A stretch of DNA of 64,000 nt from CAVORD01 sp963698535 (lineage in GTDB: Bacteria; Bacteroidota; Bacteroidia; Bacteroidales; VadinHA17). Each line of letters opens with the position of its first letter. The first letter of the stretch is position 1. The notes beneath the pieces were generated by a model. It was not told where the DNA came from. It did no database searches and was given only the letters and a program-made list of their open reading frames with translations. The DNA lies in NCBI GenBank assembly GCA_963698535.1, contig CAVORD010000001.1, forward strand, positions 558,001 through 622,000, written 5' to 3'. Below are positions 18,557-28,454 of this stretch, piece by piece. The position numbers and the translations under genes are program-made.

Positions 18557-20769
18557 ATGTCAATGGATCGTCTCATAATAGTGTCAAACAGACTCCCGGT
18601 AAGTATTAAAAGAACAAATAATAAACTTGAAGTTAGTCTCCAGTTCCGGGGGACTGGCTACTGGCCTCAAATCATATCATAAGGCAAATAACAGTCTTTG
18701 GATAGGCTGGCCCGGGTTAAGTGCCAGAGATGAAGAGGAAGAGACAGAGATCACAGAGCTGCTTAAATCAGAGGATTGCCTGCCGGTTTTTCTGGAGCGT
18801 AAGTTATTCAGAGATTTCTATGATGGTTTCAGTAACGGAACTTTGTGGCCACTGTTTCACTATTTCACAGAATATACTCTATTCAACAAAAATCATTGGG
18901 AGGCATATCAAAAAGTTAATGAGCTCTTTGCTGAAGCGGTTATAGGGCAAGCAGAAGAGAACGATCAGGTATGGATCCACGACTATCAGTTAATGTTGCT
19001 GCCGGCAATCCTGAGAGAGAGACGGCCTGACCTGAGAATAGGATTCTTTCTTCATATTCCGTTTCCATCATATGAGGTTTTCCGAATCCTTCCATGGAGG
19101 GAGAAAATAGTAGAAGGTTTACTCGGTGCAGATCTCATTGGTTTTCACACTTATGATTATGCCAGGCATTTCGTGAGCTCAGTGAAACGACTTCTGGGTT
19201 ACGATGTTGAGTTTACACGTATAAAATTAAGCAACAGGCATGTCCATTATGATGTCTTCCCAATGGGAATTGATTATAAAAAGTTCAGTGAGAAAGCAAA
19301 GGAAATACAGCAGAGATCCGTTTCTGAGAGGTCGAAGCATCACAGGGATCTTGATCTGTTCCTAAAGGGTGAGGAAGGCAGGAAAATAATCCTTTCTATC
19401 GACCGACTCGATTATACTAAAGGTATTCCGCTGCGTATTAAGGGCATTCAGTCACTTTTTAGCGGAACACCCGGAGTATTGGGGTAAAGTTTCACTTATT
19501 ATGCTCACAGTACCATCCCGTGAGAAAGTTGGGAAATATCAGGAATTGAAGAGTGAAGTTGAAGAATTGGTTGGAGGTATCAATGGAGCCTACGCTACCC
19601 TCAGCTGGACCCCGGTCCTTTATTTCTACCGTTCACTTCCGTTTGAGAACCTGATCGAATTATATACTACAGCTGATATCGCTCTCCTTACACCAATAAG
19701 AGATGGTATGAATCTGGTTGCCAAGGAGTTCATTGCATCAAGAACTGATAAACAGGGCGTACTGATACTTAGTGAAATGGCAGGTGCCTCAAAGGAACTT
19801 GGCGAGGCTATAATAGTTAATCCAACTAATGTACAAAGTGTCTCCGATGCTATAAACAGTGCAATAACAATGGACTCCAAAGAGCAGGAGAGAACACTGG
19901 GAACAATGCAGTCGAGACTGAAACGCTATGATGTTCATAAATGGGCTTCGCTGTTTATGAAGACTCTGAGCAATATTAAGAAAGATGAAGAGACAATAAG
20001 CGCTAAGAAAGTCACAGCAAAGGTCAGGGATATGATCATTGAAAAGTATACCAGGGCTCAATCCAAAGTCTTTTTTCTCGATTATGACGGAACACTTCAG
20101 AGATTCTTTAATGACCCAAAAGCAGCAATGCCTGATAAAGAGCTTAATAGTCTGCTAGGGACAATTGCTGATGGAGAGAATTGTCATCTTGTTCTTATAA
20201 GTGGGAGAGATAAGGATACCATTGGGCAATGGTTCGGGAGCTCAGGATTCACTCTGATAGCAGAACATGGTGCATGGATAAAGGAGACCGGAAGGGAATG
20301 GAAGGAGCGAGTACCCTATAGCCCCGACTGGAAAGGAGAGATCATTCGCTTCCTGGAATCATTCGTAGACCGTACACCGGGTAGCTTTCTTGAGGAGAAG
20401 TCCAACTCTCTGGCATGGCATTACAGAAAGACCGATGTTGAACTTGGAGAGTTGAGGGCACTGGAGCTTACTGCCGATCTGACAAATCTGATCAGTAACC
20501 AGGATCTTGAGATACTGGAAGGAAATAAAGTAATAGAGATAAAAGTGACAGGAATTAACAAGGGATTAGCTGCTACTGAATTCCTTTCAGGCAGAAATCC
20601 TGAATTCATTATAGCCATTGGAGATGACTGGACCGATGAATTTCTTTTCAAAGCGATGCCAGACGAATCAGTGACAATAAAGGTCGGAAATCTAAACACA
20701 TCAGCTTCCTTTTATGTTAACGATTACATGGATGTAAGAGAATTGCTTGCATCAATCTTAAAAGCCTGA
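18557..20769 (+). pseudogene. otsAB: fused trehalose-6-phosphate synthase/phosphatase (OtsA-OtsB), two frameshifts
   Basis: Read through, this is a bifunctional protein of about 736 aa. It has a GT20 synthase domain (LIIVSNRLPVS start, SSGGLATGL, WIHDYQLMLLP, DGMNLVAKEF) and a HAD phosphatase domain (FFLDYDGTL near residue 500, GDDWTDE). It would make trehalose from UDP-glucose and glucose-6-phosphate. The frame is broken twice, each time by one apparent extra base: at about 18638-18641 (EVS-P-SSGGL restored by removing a T) and at about 19456-19462 (next to a T5 run, restoring EHPEYWGKVSLIMLTVPSRE). Longest intact pieces are 18627-19487 and 19501-20769. An in-frame ATG at 18515 is an alternative start. 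A GH15 enzyme follows 5 bp downstream. Confidence 0.85.
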
Positions 20770-20774
20770 ACTCA

Positions 20775-22583
20775 ATGACCAATCTCAACTATGGAATAAT
20801 AGGCAACTGCAAAAGTGCAGCTCTCATTTCCGACATGGGTGCTATCGACTGGTGCTGCCTGCCTCATTTTAACTCATCTTCTGTATTCGCAAAAATACTC
20901 GATAAAAATATCGGTGGGACAATGGAGATAATTGTCTCCGATGATTATACAATTGAACAGAAGTACCTTAAGAATACAAATATCCTGCGTACCCGCTTTA
21001 CAAACGGGCTGAATCAGTTTGATATGCTCGATTTTATGCCCAGGTATAAGGCCGAAAATGGCGGATATTATAATCCCCCCGATATTATCAGATATCTGAA
21101 GCTCATTTCGGGCAAACCTGAGTTAAGAGTCAATTATAAGCCAAAACTCAGGTATGCACGCTTTGAAACCGTTATAGAGAATCATCCTGATTACATAAAA
21201 AGCTTTACGAAAGAGGGTGAATATGAGTCGCTTTACCTCTATACCGATCTGAACAAGGAATCAATACTTGATGGTGAAATAATTTCTCTTACCGGAGACT
21301 CGTACTTTCTAATAAGTTATGACCAAAAAATACTGGATCAGAATATCGACAGGCAATATCTTAAACTGCAGAAAACAAAAGTTTACTGGCTCGACTGGTC
21401 GGCAAGGACCATCTCATACAAGCTTTTCCAGGATGAAATTATAAGGAGCAGCCTTGTATTGAAATTGTTAACGTACGATAAATCCGGTGCTGTCCTCGCA
21501 GCTGCTACAACATCCCTGCCCGAAACCATTGGCGAGATACGTAACTGGGACTACAGATACTGCTGGATAAGAGATGCCTCAATGGTAGTGAAGGTAATGT
21601 CCGACATTGGTCATCTCAGTACCGTTCGCCGATTTATGAATTTTATTATTGATATAATTCCGGTTAAGGATGAGAAGATACAAATAATGTACGGCATCAA
21701 CGGTGAGAAGAATTTAAGGGAGGAGATACTTGAGCACCTTTCCGGCTATGAAAATTCAGCACCTGTAAGAATTGGAAATGCGGCCTTTGAACAGCGCCAA
21801 AATGATATCTATGGCGTACTTATGGATGTTATCTTTCAGCAGTTCAGCCTATTTAAAACTGATCTGGAAAAGAGCGAATCACTATGGACAATAACACGAA
21901 GCATAGTAAAAGTTGTGCAGGCAAACTGGCAGATGCCTGATAAGGGTATATGGGAGATAAGGGGAGAGGAGAGGCAATTTACATTTTCAAAGGTCCTATG
22001 CTGGGTCGCGATAGACAGAGCTGTAAAAATAGCAGGAATAATAGGCAAGGAGAGGTACATTGAAGGATGGGTTCATCTGGCCGATATGATAAGAGAGGAT
22101 ATTCACAAAAATGCCTGGAGCCCGAAGGTTGGAGCATTTACTCAGTCGTATGGATCAGAAGACCTCGATGCATCTGTTTTACTTATGGAACCTTATGGTT
22201 TTATTGATGGCAAGGACGAGAAATACATTGCTACCGTAAATGCAGCATGCAGAGAGTTGTGCAATGAAGGATTAATGTACAGGTATAAGAATCGGGATGA
22301 TTTTGGAGTACCAAGCTCTTCCTTTACGATCTGTAACTTCTGGCTTATTAATGCACTAATTGCCACCGGGCAGTATGTAAAAGCTAAGCAGAAATTTACA
22401 GAACTCCTTGCTCTTGGTAATCATCTGGGGCTATTTAGCGAAGATCTCGATTTCAAAACAAGGAGACTATTGGGAAACTTCCCGCAGGGCTATTCGCACC
22501 TTGCAATAATTGAGGTGGCAATAAACCTGTCGAGAGGAGCAGTCACCGATGAAGGGAAGATATTGGGAGCGATAAGTCACTAA
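20775..22583 (+). CDS. glycoside hydrolase family 15 (glucoamylase/trehalase-like)
   Basis: A 602-aa GH15 protein: N-terminal beta-sandwich (GIIGNCKSAALISDMGAIDWCCLP) and an (alpha/alpha)6 barrel. The first catalytic-site signature is RNWDYRYCWIRDAS near residues 256-269; the C-terminal barrel contains KGIWEIRGEERQFTFSKV with the general acid region. GH15 enzymes release glucose from starch-like glucans or trehalose. Being 5 bp downstream of the OtsA-OtsB fusion in the same frame direction, a trehalase or trehalose-related role is likely, giving both synthesis and breakdown in one operon. No signal peptide is seen, so it should be cytosolic. Confidence 0.88.
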   Translation: MTNLNYGIIGNCKSAALISDMGAIDWCCLPHFNSSSVFAKILDKNIGGTMEIIVSDDYTIEQKYLKNTNILRTRFTNGLNQFDMLDFMPRYKAENGGYYNPPDIIRYLKLISGKPELRVNYKPKLRYARFETVIENHPDYIKSFTKEGEYESLYLYTDLNKESILDGEIISLTGDSYFLISYDQKILDQNIDRQYLKLQKTKVYWLDWSARTISYKLFQDEIIRSSLVLKLLTYDKSGAVLAAATTSLPETIGEIRNWDYRYCWIRDASMVVKVMSDIGHLSTVRRFMNFIIDIIPVKDEKIQIMYGINGEKNLREEILEHLSGYENSAPVRIGNAAFEQRQNDIYGVLMDVIFQQFSLFKTDLEKSESLWTITRSIVKVVQANWQMPDKGIWEIRGEERQFTFSKVLCWVAIDRAVKIAGIIGKERYIEGWVHLADMIREDIHKNAWSPKVGAFTQSYGSEDLDASVLLMEPYGFIDGKDEKYIATVNAACRELCNEGLMYRYKNRDDFGVPSSSFTICNFWLINALIATGQYVKAKQKFTELLALGNHLGLFSEDLDFKTRRLLGNFPQGYSHLAIIEVAINLSRGAVTDEGKILGAISH

Positions 22584-22588
22584 TGCAG

Positions 22589-23695
22589 TTAGGGAACCGG
22601 CGTTATTGCAGGGTCGTTTTTGTCGGCATCCATTGACAATCTGTGCTTTGGAAGGCTCTCGGGGAAATTCTTCTGTACATACTTAATCATATTCTCCCTT
22701 AAATAGACTCTAAGATCGAAAGCCGTAGAGGCGTCAACAGCACTAGCCGTCATTCGGATCTCTATGGTCTTTTCTGTAGCATTGGTTACCTGTAGCGCTG
22801 ATAATTTACGATTCCACAAATCACTTTCGTTCAGCAGTCTTGAAAACTCAGCCCTGAGATCCTCTATGGGAATTGTATAGTCACAGTATATAAATGCTGC
22901 TCCCGTAATTTCGGCATTAGACCTGGTCCAGTTCTGAAAAGGCTGGTCAAGAAAATAAGAAGAAGGAAGCACCAGTCTCCGCTGATCCCATATTTTTACA
23001 ACAACATATGTGAGATTTATCTCTTCTATTCTTCCCCATTCATTTTCCACAACAACAACATCATCAATTCTAATAGGCTGGGTTATGCCAAGCTGAATAC
23101 CTGCAAGTATACCGCCAAGCACCTTTTGTGCGGCGAATCCAATAATAAGACCTGCAACTCCGGCGGAGGCCAGGATACTTACCCCCAGACGCCTGATCGC
23201 CGGGAATGTCATCAGTGAGATTGAAACAGCCAGAAGTATGATAACAAATACCAAAACTCTCTCGAGAATCTTGAACTGTGTATAAACCATTCGGGCCTTC
23301 AGGTTATCCTTTTCTTCCAGATTATACTGATTCAGAACAAAATACTTGATAAGGTTCACAAACCTGATCGCTATCCATGCTATTATTATTATTAGCATTA
23401 TCGTTAACCCTCTGATTGCCGGTATGGATATCACTTCCGGAACATCGAAGAATGAGAGAGGTATCCATATCGCAAGCATGGCTGAAAGCAATATTGCAGG
23501 CTTCCGCAAATACTTTCTTAACCGGGGGATGAATTCACCTGCAGATCTTTTCTCACTTCTTCTTAAAACAGTATTGACCAACAGATAAATGATGAAAAGC
23601 AATGCAAAAATCGATGCCGTAGTAATGAAATAAGATTGGAAGACACCATCTGAAAGTGATAATCCCGCGACCGAAAGATTTTGAAATACAAACAT
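22589..23695 (-). CDS. MscS-family mechanosensitive ion channel
   Basis: A 368-aa membrane protein with N-terminal hydrophobic helices (residues 21-45, 69-87, 91-110, 148-166) and the MscS pore helix and beta domain: GVAGLIIGFAAQKVLGGILAG near residues 180-200, then IRIDDVVVVENEWGRIEEI. It opens under membrane tension to release solutes on osmotic down-shock. It converges with the trehalose operon with only 5 bp between stops, fitting an osmoadaptation neighbourhood. The extra N-terminal helix makes it slightly larger than E. coli MscS (286 aa). Confidence 0.88.
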   Translation of the reverse strand: MFVFQNLSVAGLSLSDGVFQSYFITTASIFALLFIIYLLVNTVLRRSEKRSAGEFIPRLRKYLRKPAILLSAMLAIWIPLSFFDVPEVISIPAIRGLTIMLIIIIAWIAIRFVNLIKYFVLNQYNLEEKDNLKARMVYTQFKILERVLVFVIILLAVSISLMTFPAIRRLGVSILASAGVAGLIIGFAAQKVLGGILAGIQLGITQPIRIDDVVVVENEWGRIEEINLTYVVVKIWDQRRLVLPSSYFLDQPFQNWTRSNAEITGAAFIYCDYTIPIEDLRAEFSRLLNESDLWNRKLSALQVTNATEKTIEIRMTASAVDASTAFDLRVYLRENMIKYVQKNFPESLPKHRLSMDADKNDPAITPVP

Positions 23696-23862
23696 TTATA
23701 TAAACTATTATACCGTTAAGGTCTAATATAATTAAAATACCTTAACTCCACTAATTAGTATAGAATTATTGAATAAGGAAAGATTATGAAAATATTGATC
23801 ACCATTACTTATGGTGTGTTAATCAATACCACTAAACAAATCAGTGCCGGAATAATTATCAC

Positions 23863-24951
23863 TTATTCCATTCCCAATTGTTTAAGCATAACATAATGAT
23901 TCTTAAGAGCTGAAGCGAAGTTTGGCTGCACATAGTAAGGAAGATTATACTCTCTGGCTGTCTCTTTTACAATGGGGGCAAGGTTCCTGTAGTGGACATG
24001 GCATATGTTTGGAAAGAGATGATGAACAACCTGGTAATTCAAACCTCCTATGAACCATGAGAAAAAAGTACTGCGGGGCGAATAGTCCGATGTTGTGGCC
24101 ATCTGATGTATTGCCCAGTTGTTCTCAATAGTTCCATTCTTGTCGGGCAAAGGGTAAGCCGAAGTAGGCATAACATGAGCTGTCTGAAAGATAATCCCAA
24201 GAATGAATCCGCAGATAAATTGCATAAGGAGATAATATAAAACTACGTTCCACCAGGGAATGGGTAAAAGGAGGATAGGTATAACAAGTATATATGTGTA
24301 AAATATTACTTTGGATACAATCATCTCGGTAAGATGCAACCCGAAGGAATTTCTCTGACTCAGACTAACACCCTCCTTTTTATATCGTATCAGTTGCCTG
24401 AAATCTTTATCAATTGACCATGTCAGAGTCATCAGACCGTAAAAGAACCATGCATAGAACTTCTGGAAACGATGGACCTTCAAAAGCGGCTTATTTGGAG
24501 AAAACCTTAATATGCCTACAGGGTTAATATCCTCATCAAAGCCGTCAATATTGGTATAGCTATGGTGCATTGTATTATGCTGGTATTGCCAGTTGCGATT
24601 ATATCCGCCCACGAGGTTAAGTGTTAATGATAGAATATTATTTATGCTGCCTCTCTTTGAATATGACTTGTGATTGGCATCATGCATAATCGATAAGCCT
24701 ATCCCGGCCATTCCGAAACCCATCGTTACCCACATCATCATAATTCCCAGCTGAGTGGCAACCAATCCGGAAATCATAAGTGCATACGGAACAAAATAGA
24801 GGGAGAACATAAATATTGTTTTGAACACCATTCCGCTGTTCCCATATTGAGAAATGCCATTCTCTTCAAAATAATCCTTTACTCTTTTTCTGAGGGTAAT
24901 TACAAAGTCGGGTTGTATCGTATTGGTAAACTGGACTTTCCTTGCTTTCAT
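23863..24951 (-). CDS. membrane fatty acid desaturase (acyl-lipid/linoleoyl-CoA type)
   Basis: A 362-aa integral membrane di-iron desaturase. Three histidine boxes are visible: HDANH near residue 90, HNTMHH near 125, and QVVHH near 307, where the first His is replaced by Gln as in front-end desaturases. Hydrophobic hairpins lie at about residues 48-90 and 210-255. It introduces a double bond into membrane acyl chains, adjusting fluidity to cold. It stands alone, 167 bp beyond the MscS gene and 206 bp from the LytTR regulator, with no obvious promoter box. Confidence 0.87.
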   Translation of the reverse strand: MKARKVQFTNTIQPDFVITLRKRVKDYFEENGISQYGNSGMVFKTIFMFSLYFVPYALMISGLVATQLGIMMMWVTMGFGMAGIGLSIMHDANHKSYSKRGSINNILSLTLNLVGGYNRNWQYQHNTMHHSYTNIDGFDEDINPVGILRFSPNKPLLKVHRFQKFYAWFFYGLMTLTWSIDKDFRQLIRYKKEGVSLSQRNSFGLHLTEMIVSKVIFYTYILVIPILLLPIPWWNVVLYYLLMQFICGFILGIIFQTAHVMPTSAYPLPDKNGTIENNWAIHQMATTSDYSPRSTFFSWFIGGLNYQVVHHLFPNICHVHYRNLAPIVKETAREYNLPYYVQPNFASALKNHYVMLKQLGME

Positions 24952-25157
24952 ATCTGTATGTGTATGCTTTGTTTAAAATAAATTTGAGATGCAGAGAAGA
25001 ACTGATCAGACCTCTTCGATCGTCTGTATTTATCCTTGCAATCCAAATATAAAGAGATAGAACATCCCAATATGACTTATTGTTGTTAAGGTGATTGGTT
25101 CTGCATGTAAATAGCAGAAATTTGTGGTGGTTGAAAAACCTTCAGGATGAATGCCAC
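24952..25157. other. intergenic region without recognised features
   Basis: 206 bp between two leftward genes. AT-rich. I found no RNA gene, terminator or TAnnTTTG box. Confidence 0.4.
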
Positions 25158-26027
25158 TCACCCCATATTCTTCAGCGCTTCCCTGAGCGAAAGCAGGTAC
25201 TGTCTTGAAACAGGTACCTGTTCATCATAACCTTTGATAACCAGCCAATTGCTATTAAGGCGGCGTATCATTTTTTCAACATGCATGGTATTTACGATGA
25301 ACCCTCTGTGGCACCTTACCATTGTTTTAACCCTGGAGGTCTGGTGCTCTATGTTTGTTAAGGTGTTACGCAGAAGTCTCTTTTTGAAACTATTGTTTTC
25401 CCTGAAAATGATCTCAATGTAGTTGTCGGCAGACTTTATAAGAACAACATCTGAAGCCTTTATCTCCACCTTTTCACTTCCCCTTTCCGAAAGAAACTCT
25501 ACTTTAATATCTGCAGCATCCTCAAGGTAACTCTGCATCTCCCTGTGGGCTGTATCAACTTCATTCCTTAACTGCTCATTAAGATCAATAATCTCCTTTA
25601 ACTTCCAGTATATCCAGATTGAGACAGGTGGTCCAAGACAAATCAGGGTCACCTTAGCCATAATAAAAAATGATAATTGCACAGATCCTACATACCGCAG
25701 ATAGAAAGCAAATGCAACAGAGCTAAGAAGAAGCATGAGCATTCTACCGAAAAAGTCTATAACCGTTATATCCTCTATGCGTCTCCATATTTTTAATAGA
25801 ACCCGCTGGACTATTCCCCGTACCAATACCAGAGTCGAAAATACTATGCCGGCAAATCCCGATATAAAAATCAATCCATTATTAAAATCGAATGCAGTGA
25901 GAGGGAAGGGCTGAAAAAAGAGAATGAATAGAAATACACCAAAGCTGATTCCCAGGTACAGACCTGCCTCTTCCTTTAATTGCTGTATAAACCTCTCTAT
26001 CATAGCTCTTTGATATCTCAATGCCAT
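25158..26027 (-). CDS. membrane-anchored LytTR transcriptional regulator
   Basis: A 289-aa protein with four hydrophobic segments in the first half (about residues 23-40, 48-68, 92-108, 113-135), a short coiled linker (LKEIIDLNEQLRNEVDTAHREM) and a C-terminal LytTR DNA-binding domain (IKSADNYIEIIF, CHRGFIVNTMHVEKM, VPVSRQYLLSLREAL). It lacks a receiver domain, so it probably senses a signal through its membrane part and regulates directly. This architecture is common in Bacteroidota. Target genes unknown; the adjacent desaturase is a candidate. Met9 is an alternative start. Confidence 0.84.
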   Translation of the reverse strand: MALRYQRAMIERFIQQLKEEAGLYLGISFGVFLFILFFQPFPLTAFDFNNGLIFISGFAGIVFSTLVLVRGIVQRVLLKIWRRIEDITVIDFFGRMLMLLLSSVAFAFYLRYVGSVQLSFFIMAKVTLICLGPPVSIWIYWKLKEIIDLNEQLRNEVDTAHREMQSYLEDAADIKVEFLSERGSEKVEIKASDVVLIKSADNYIEIIFRENNSFKKRLLRNTLTNIEHQTSRVKTMVRCHRGFIVNTMHVEKMIRRLNSNWLVIKGYDEQVPVSRQYLLSLREALKNMG

Positions 26028-26186
26028 TACTCTTAAATGGCTCTCACCAACAAAGGTAACTCAATTTAAATATCACCCAAAGGAATTGATAACCTTAACC
26101 TGTGAGTGATAATACAATGGTATATCTAAAAACCGGGAGTTTTCCGGTTGATATGTATATATCATAAAACCTGTTGAGGTAAAACA

Positions 26187-26210
26187 AAACCCCGGAAGAA
26201 ATCCGGGGTC
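26187..26210 (-). terminator. rho-independent terminator of malic enzyme gene
   Basis: Eight-base-pair stem ACCCCGGA (26189-26196) / TCCGGGGT (26202-26209) with a five-base loop. On the minus strand it is followed by TTTTGTTTT. It lies 27 bp after the malic enzyme stop. Confidence 0.8.
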
Positions 26211-26236
26211 AGGAACAAATTATTTAAAATATGGTA

Positions 26237-27694
26237 TTAACCTTCTATCTGCTTTACCGCCCAGGCAAGAGCATCCTCCATCATTTCCGCCGGGGGAGGA
26301 GCAATAAAACCGTTGTCGAACAATGATTTTGCCATAGAGCGTGAATAGTCGATGTCCCTTTTGGCGATCTCATGTGCTTCATTCCAGCTCATTTCCCTTC
26401 GTGCCACACCATCCTTTATGGCCTGCATGGCTACATCAGCTGCTTCAATGGAGTATACATCGGGTTCATCCATTTTAGGAACAATATTCTCGGGATCTAT
26501 ACCGCGTTTCTCTGCAAAATTTGCCAGTGAATAGGCAGCTGCTATGGCCATGTTATCGGTAATCTTGGTGGCTCTTACTATTAATGCTCCTTTAAGAATA
26601 CTCGGGAAACCAAGTGAATTGTTTATCTGATTGGGGAAGTCACCCCTTCCTGTTGCAACAATGTAGGCACCTGCCTCCTTGGCTCTGTATGGGTAGATCT
26701 CCGGAACGGGATTTGCACAGGGAAACACAATTGATTTTTCAGCCATAACCTCGATCCATTCAGGTTTAACTGTATCTGGCCCGGGGGTTGAAAGAGCTAT
26801 CAGCACATCTGCTCCGGTGCAAGCTTCCATAATATCTTCAACCCTGCCAGGGTTTGTTGACTCACAAAGCTCCCATTTTCTGTAGAACCTTGGATCTGTT
26901 TTTATATCATTCCTCCCTGTGTGAAGCGATCCCCTGGTATCGAAAATGATCATTTTTTTTGGATCGGCGCCATCGGTTACAAGCAACCTGGCAATGGTGG
27001 TGTTTGCAGCACCTGCTCCCCAAAGCACAACTTTAATATCTCCAATTTTCTTATTTACCAGCTTTAAAGCATTGATAAGACCTGCCAGGGTAACACATGC
27101 AGTCCCTTGAGCGTCATCATGCCACACTGGTATCTGACATTCTTCACGAAGAACATCGAGAACCTTGTAACAATTTGGCTGAGAGATATCCTCAAGGTTA
27201 ATTGCGCCAAAACTGTGCTGAACCATTTTTACAAAATCAATAATTTTGTCAGGATCATTTTCACACTTCTCATTGCGGCTGTCAACACAAAGGGCAACCC
27301 CGTCAACGCCACCCAGATATTTCATAAGAAAAGCTTTCCCTTCCATAACACCCAGTCCTCCGGGAGGTGTGCAGTCACCATCGCCCAAAACTCTTGTAGA
27401 ATCACTTACAACGGCAACAAAATTGCCACGGTTTGTAAGTTCAAAGGAGGAATCATAATTTTCACGAATATTGGTTGAAATTTTTGAAACACCAGGAGTG
27501 TACCACACATTGAACCAGTTAAAACCAGGTACAGGAACCTTGGGTGCTATCTGTACCTTCCCGCCGTAAAACTTGTGTGCTTTCTCTGATAGTCGCTTTA
27601 AAAATAATGTCTTTCCTTTTGCCTTTTGCTCTTCACTCCATCCCTCTGGAAATATTGTTCCGAGGTTTTCAAGTTTGATGTTTATCTTACTCAT
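26237..27694 (-). CDS. NAD(P)-dependent malic enzyme
   Basis: A 485-aa malic enzyme of the short bacterial type, converting malate to pyruvate and CO2 with reduction of NAD(P)+. Visible are the malic N-domain (WYTPGVSKISTNI, SDSTRVLGDGDCTPPGGLGV), the metal/catalytic region VWHDDAQGTACVTLAGL, the Rossmann motif LWGAGAANTTIARLL, and GRGDFPNQINNSLGFPSI. No phosphotransacetylase extension is present. It supplies pyruvate or NAD(P)H to central metabolism. It is monocistronic, ending in a clear terminator. Confidence 0.92.
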   Translation of the reverse strand: MSKINIKLENLGTIFPEGWSEEQKAKGKTLFLKRLSEKAHKFYGGKVQIAPKVPVPGFNWFNVWYTPGVSKISTNIRENYDSSFELTNRGNFVAVVSDSTRVLGDGDCTPPGGLGVMEGKAFLMKYLGGVDGVALCVDSRNEKCENDPDKIIDFVKMVQHSFGAINLEDISQPNCYKVLDVLREECQIPVWHDDAQGTACVTLAGLINALKLVNKKIGDIKVVLWGAGAANTTIARLLVTDGADPKKMIIFDTRGSLHTGRNDIKTDPRFYRKWELCESTNPGRVEDIMEACTGADVLIALSTPGPDTVKPEWIEVMAEKSIVFPCANPVPEIYPYRAKEAGAYIVATGRGDFPNQINNSLGFPSILKGALIVRATKITDNMAIAAAYSLANFAEKRGIDPENIVPKMDEPDVYSIEAADVAMQAIKDGVARREMSWNEAHEIAKRDIDYSRSMAKSLFDNGFIAPPPAEMMEDALAWAVKQIEG

Positions 27695-28106
27695 TTTGCA
27701 AATATTTAGGTGGTTATGTTAGATATTTTAAGTTATCCAAGTTACTGCTTTTTTTTATTGGTTAATTAGTTATAGGTATGTTTAAGAGGTATTATCCAAT
27801 CATATTTATAATTATCTCACGCTGTTATTCACATTGTTACATCATTCTTATACACACCCTTCATGCTAAAGTATTAATTATCTGTTATTTCCTTCACAGT
27901 CCCGAATTTTTATCAGTGACATCTCAACTTTAATATTCCTGAAACAACTTTCCGGGGTTTTTGCACATTGGAATATATATTCAACAGGGTAAAATTTGGA
28001 TATGCATTAAACAGAAAAAATGAATATCACTTAAATAATTGAGTACAAATAGTATATATCTAATAAATAATTCTTATCTTGCGGCGTTATTTATAAAAAC
28101 TATACA
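27695..28106. other. 412-bp divergent intergenic region, malic enzyme / cold-shock gene
   Basis: AT-rich region holding the promoters of malic enzyme (leftward) and the cold-shock gene (rightward). A degenerate -7-like CTTATCTTGC lies at about 28073-28082, close to the cold-shock ATG. I found no exact TAnnTTTG box, RNA gene or repeat. Confidence 0.4.
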
Positions 28107-28298
28107 ATGAACAAAGGAACAGTTAAATTTTTTAATGATGAAAAAGGATTTGGATTCATTAAAGATTCAGAATCAACAAAAGAGTATTTTGTACACAAAA
28201 ATGGTTTGATCGACAGCATCACTGAAGGTGATGAAGTATCATTCGAACTGGAAGAAGGTAGAAAAGGATTAAACGCAGTAAATGTAAAGCTTGCATAA
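28107..28298 (+). CDS. cold-shock domain protein (CspA-like)
   Basis: A 63-aa single cold-shock domain, slightly shorter than E. coli CspA (70 aa). RNP1 is KGFGFI and RNP2 is YFVHKNGL; the opening MNKGTVKFFNDEKGFGFI is typical. It binds single-stranded RNA/DNA and melts mRNA structure. It is monocistronic, followed by a strong terminator. The long AT-rich upstream region may include a regulatory leader, but I cannot define one. Confidence 0.95.
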   Translation: MNKGTVKFFNDEKGFGFIKDSESTKEYFVHKNGLIDSITEGDEVSFELEEGRKGLNAVNVKLA

Positions 28299-28325
28299 TA
28301 ATACTCCGGTAATCAGTTGAAACTA

Positions 28326-28353
28326 AACCCTGCTAATCGCAGGGTTTTTTTTT
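28326..28353 (+). terminator. rho-independent terminator of cold-shock gene
   Basis: Perfect 8-bp stem AACCCTGC (28326-28333) / GCAGGGTT (28339-28346), 5-base loop, then a run of nine T starting at 28345. Confidence 0.92.
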
Positions 28354-28376
28354 GCTATATGGCCGATGCTCTTTAC

Positions 28377-28404
28377 TTTGTTAAAAGCAAACGTGTTATA
28401 TTTG
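28377..28404 (+). promoter_or_regulatory. Bacteroidota promoter upstream of sulfatase
   Basis: TTTG at 28377-28380 (-33) and TATATTTG at 28397-28404 (-7), an exact TAnnTTTG match. Transcription would start at about 28410, giving a leader of about 45 nt that includes a small hairpin CACCC-aaaaa-GGTG. Confidence 0.65.
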
Positions 28405-28454
28405 TTTTACACCCAAAAAGGTGTGTAAGAAGATTATAAACCAAAAGAGTCATC

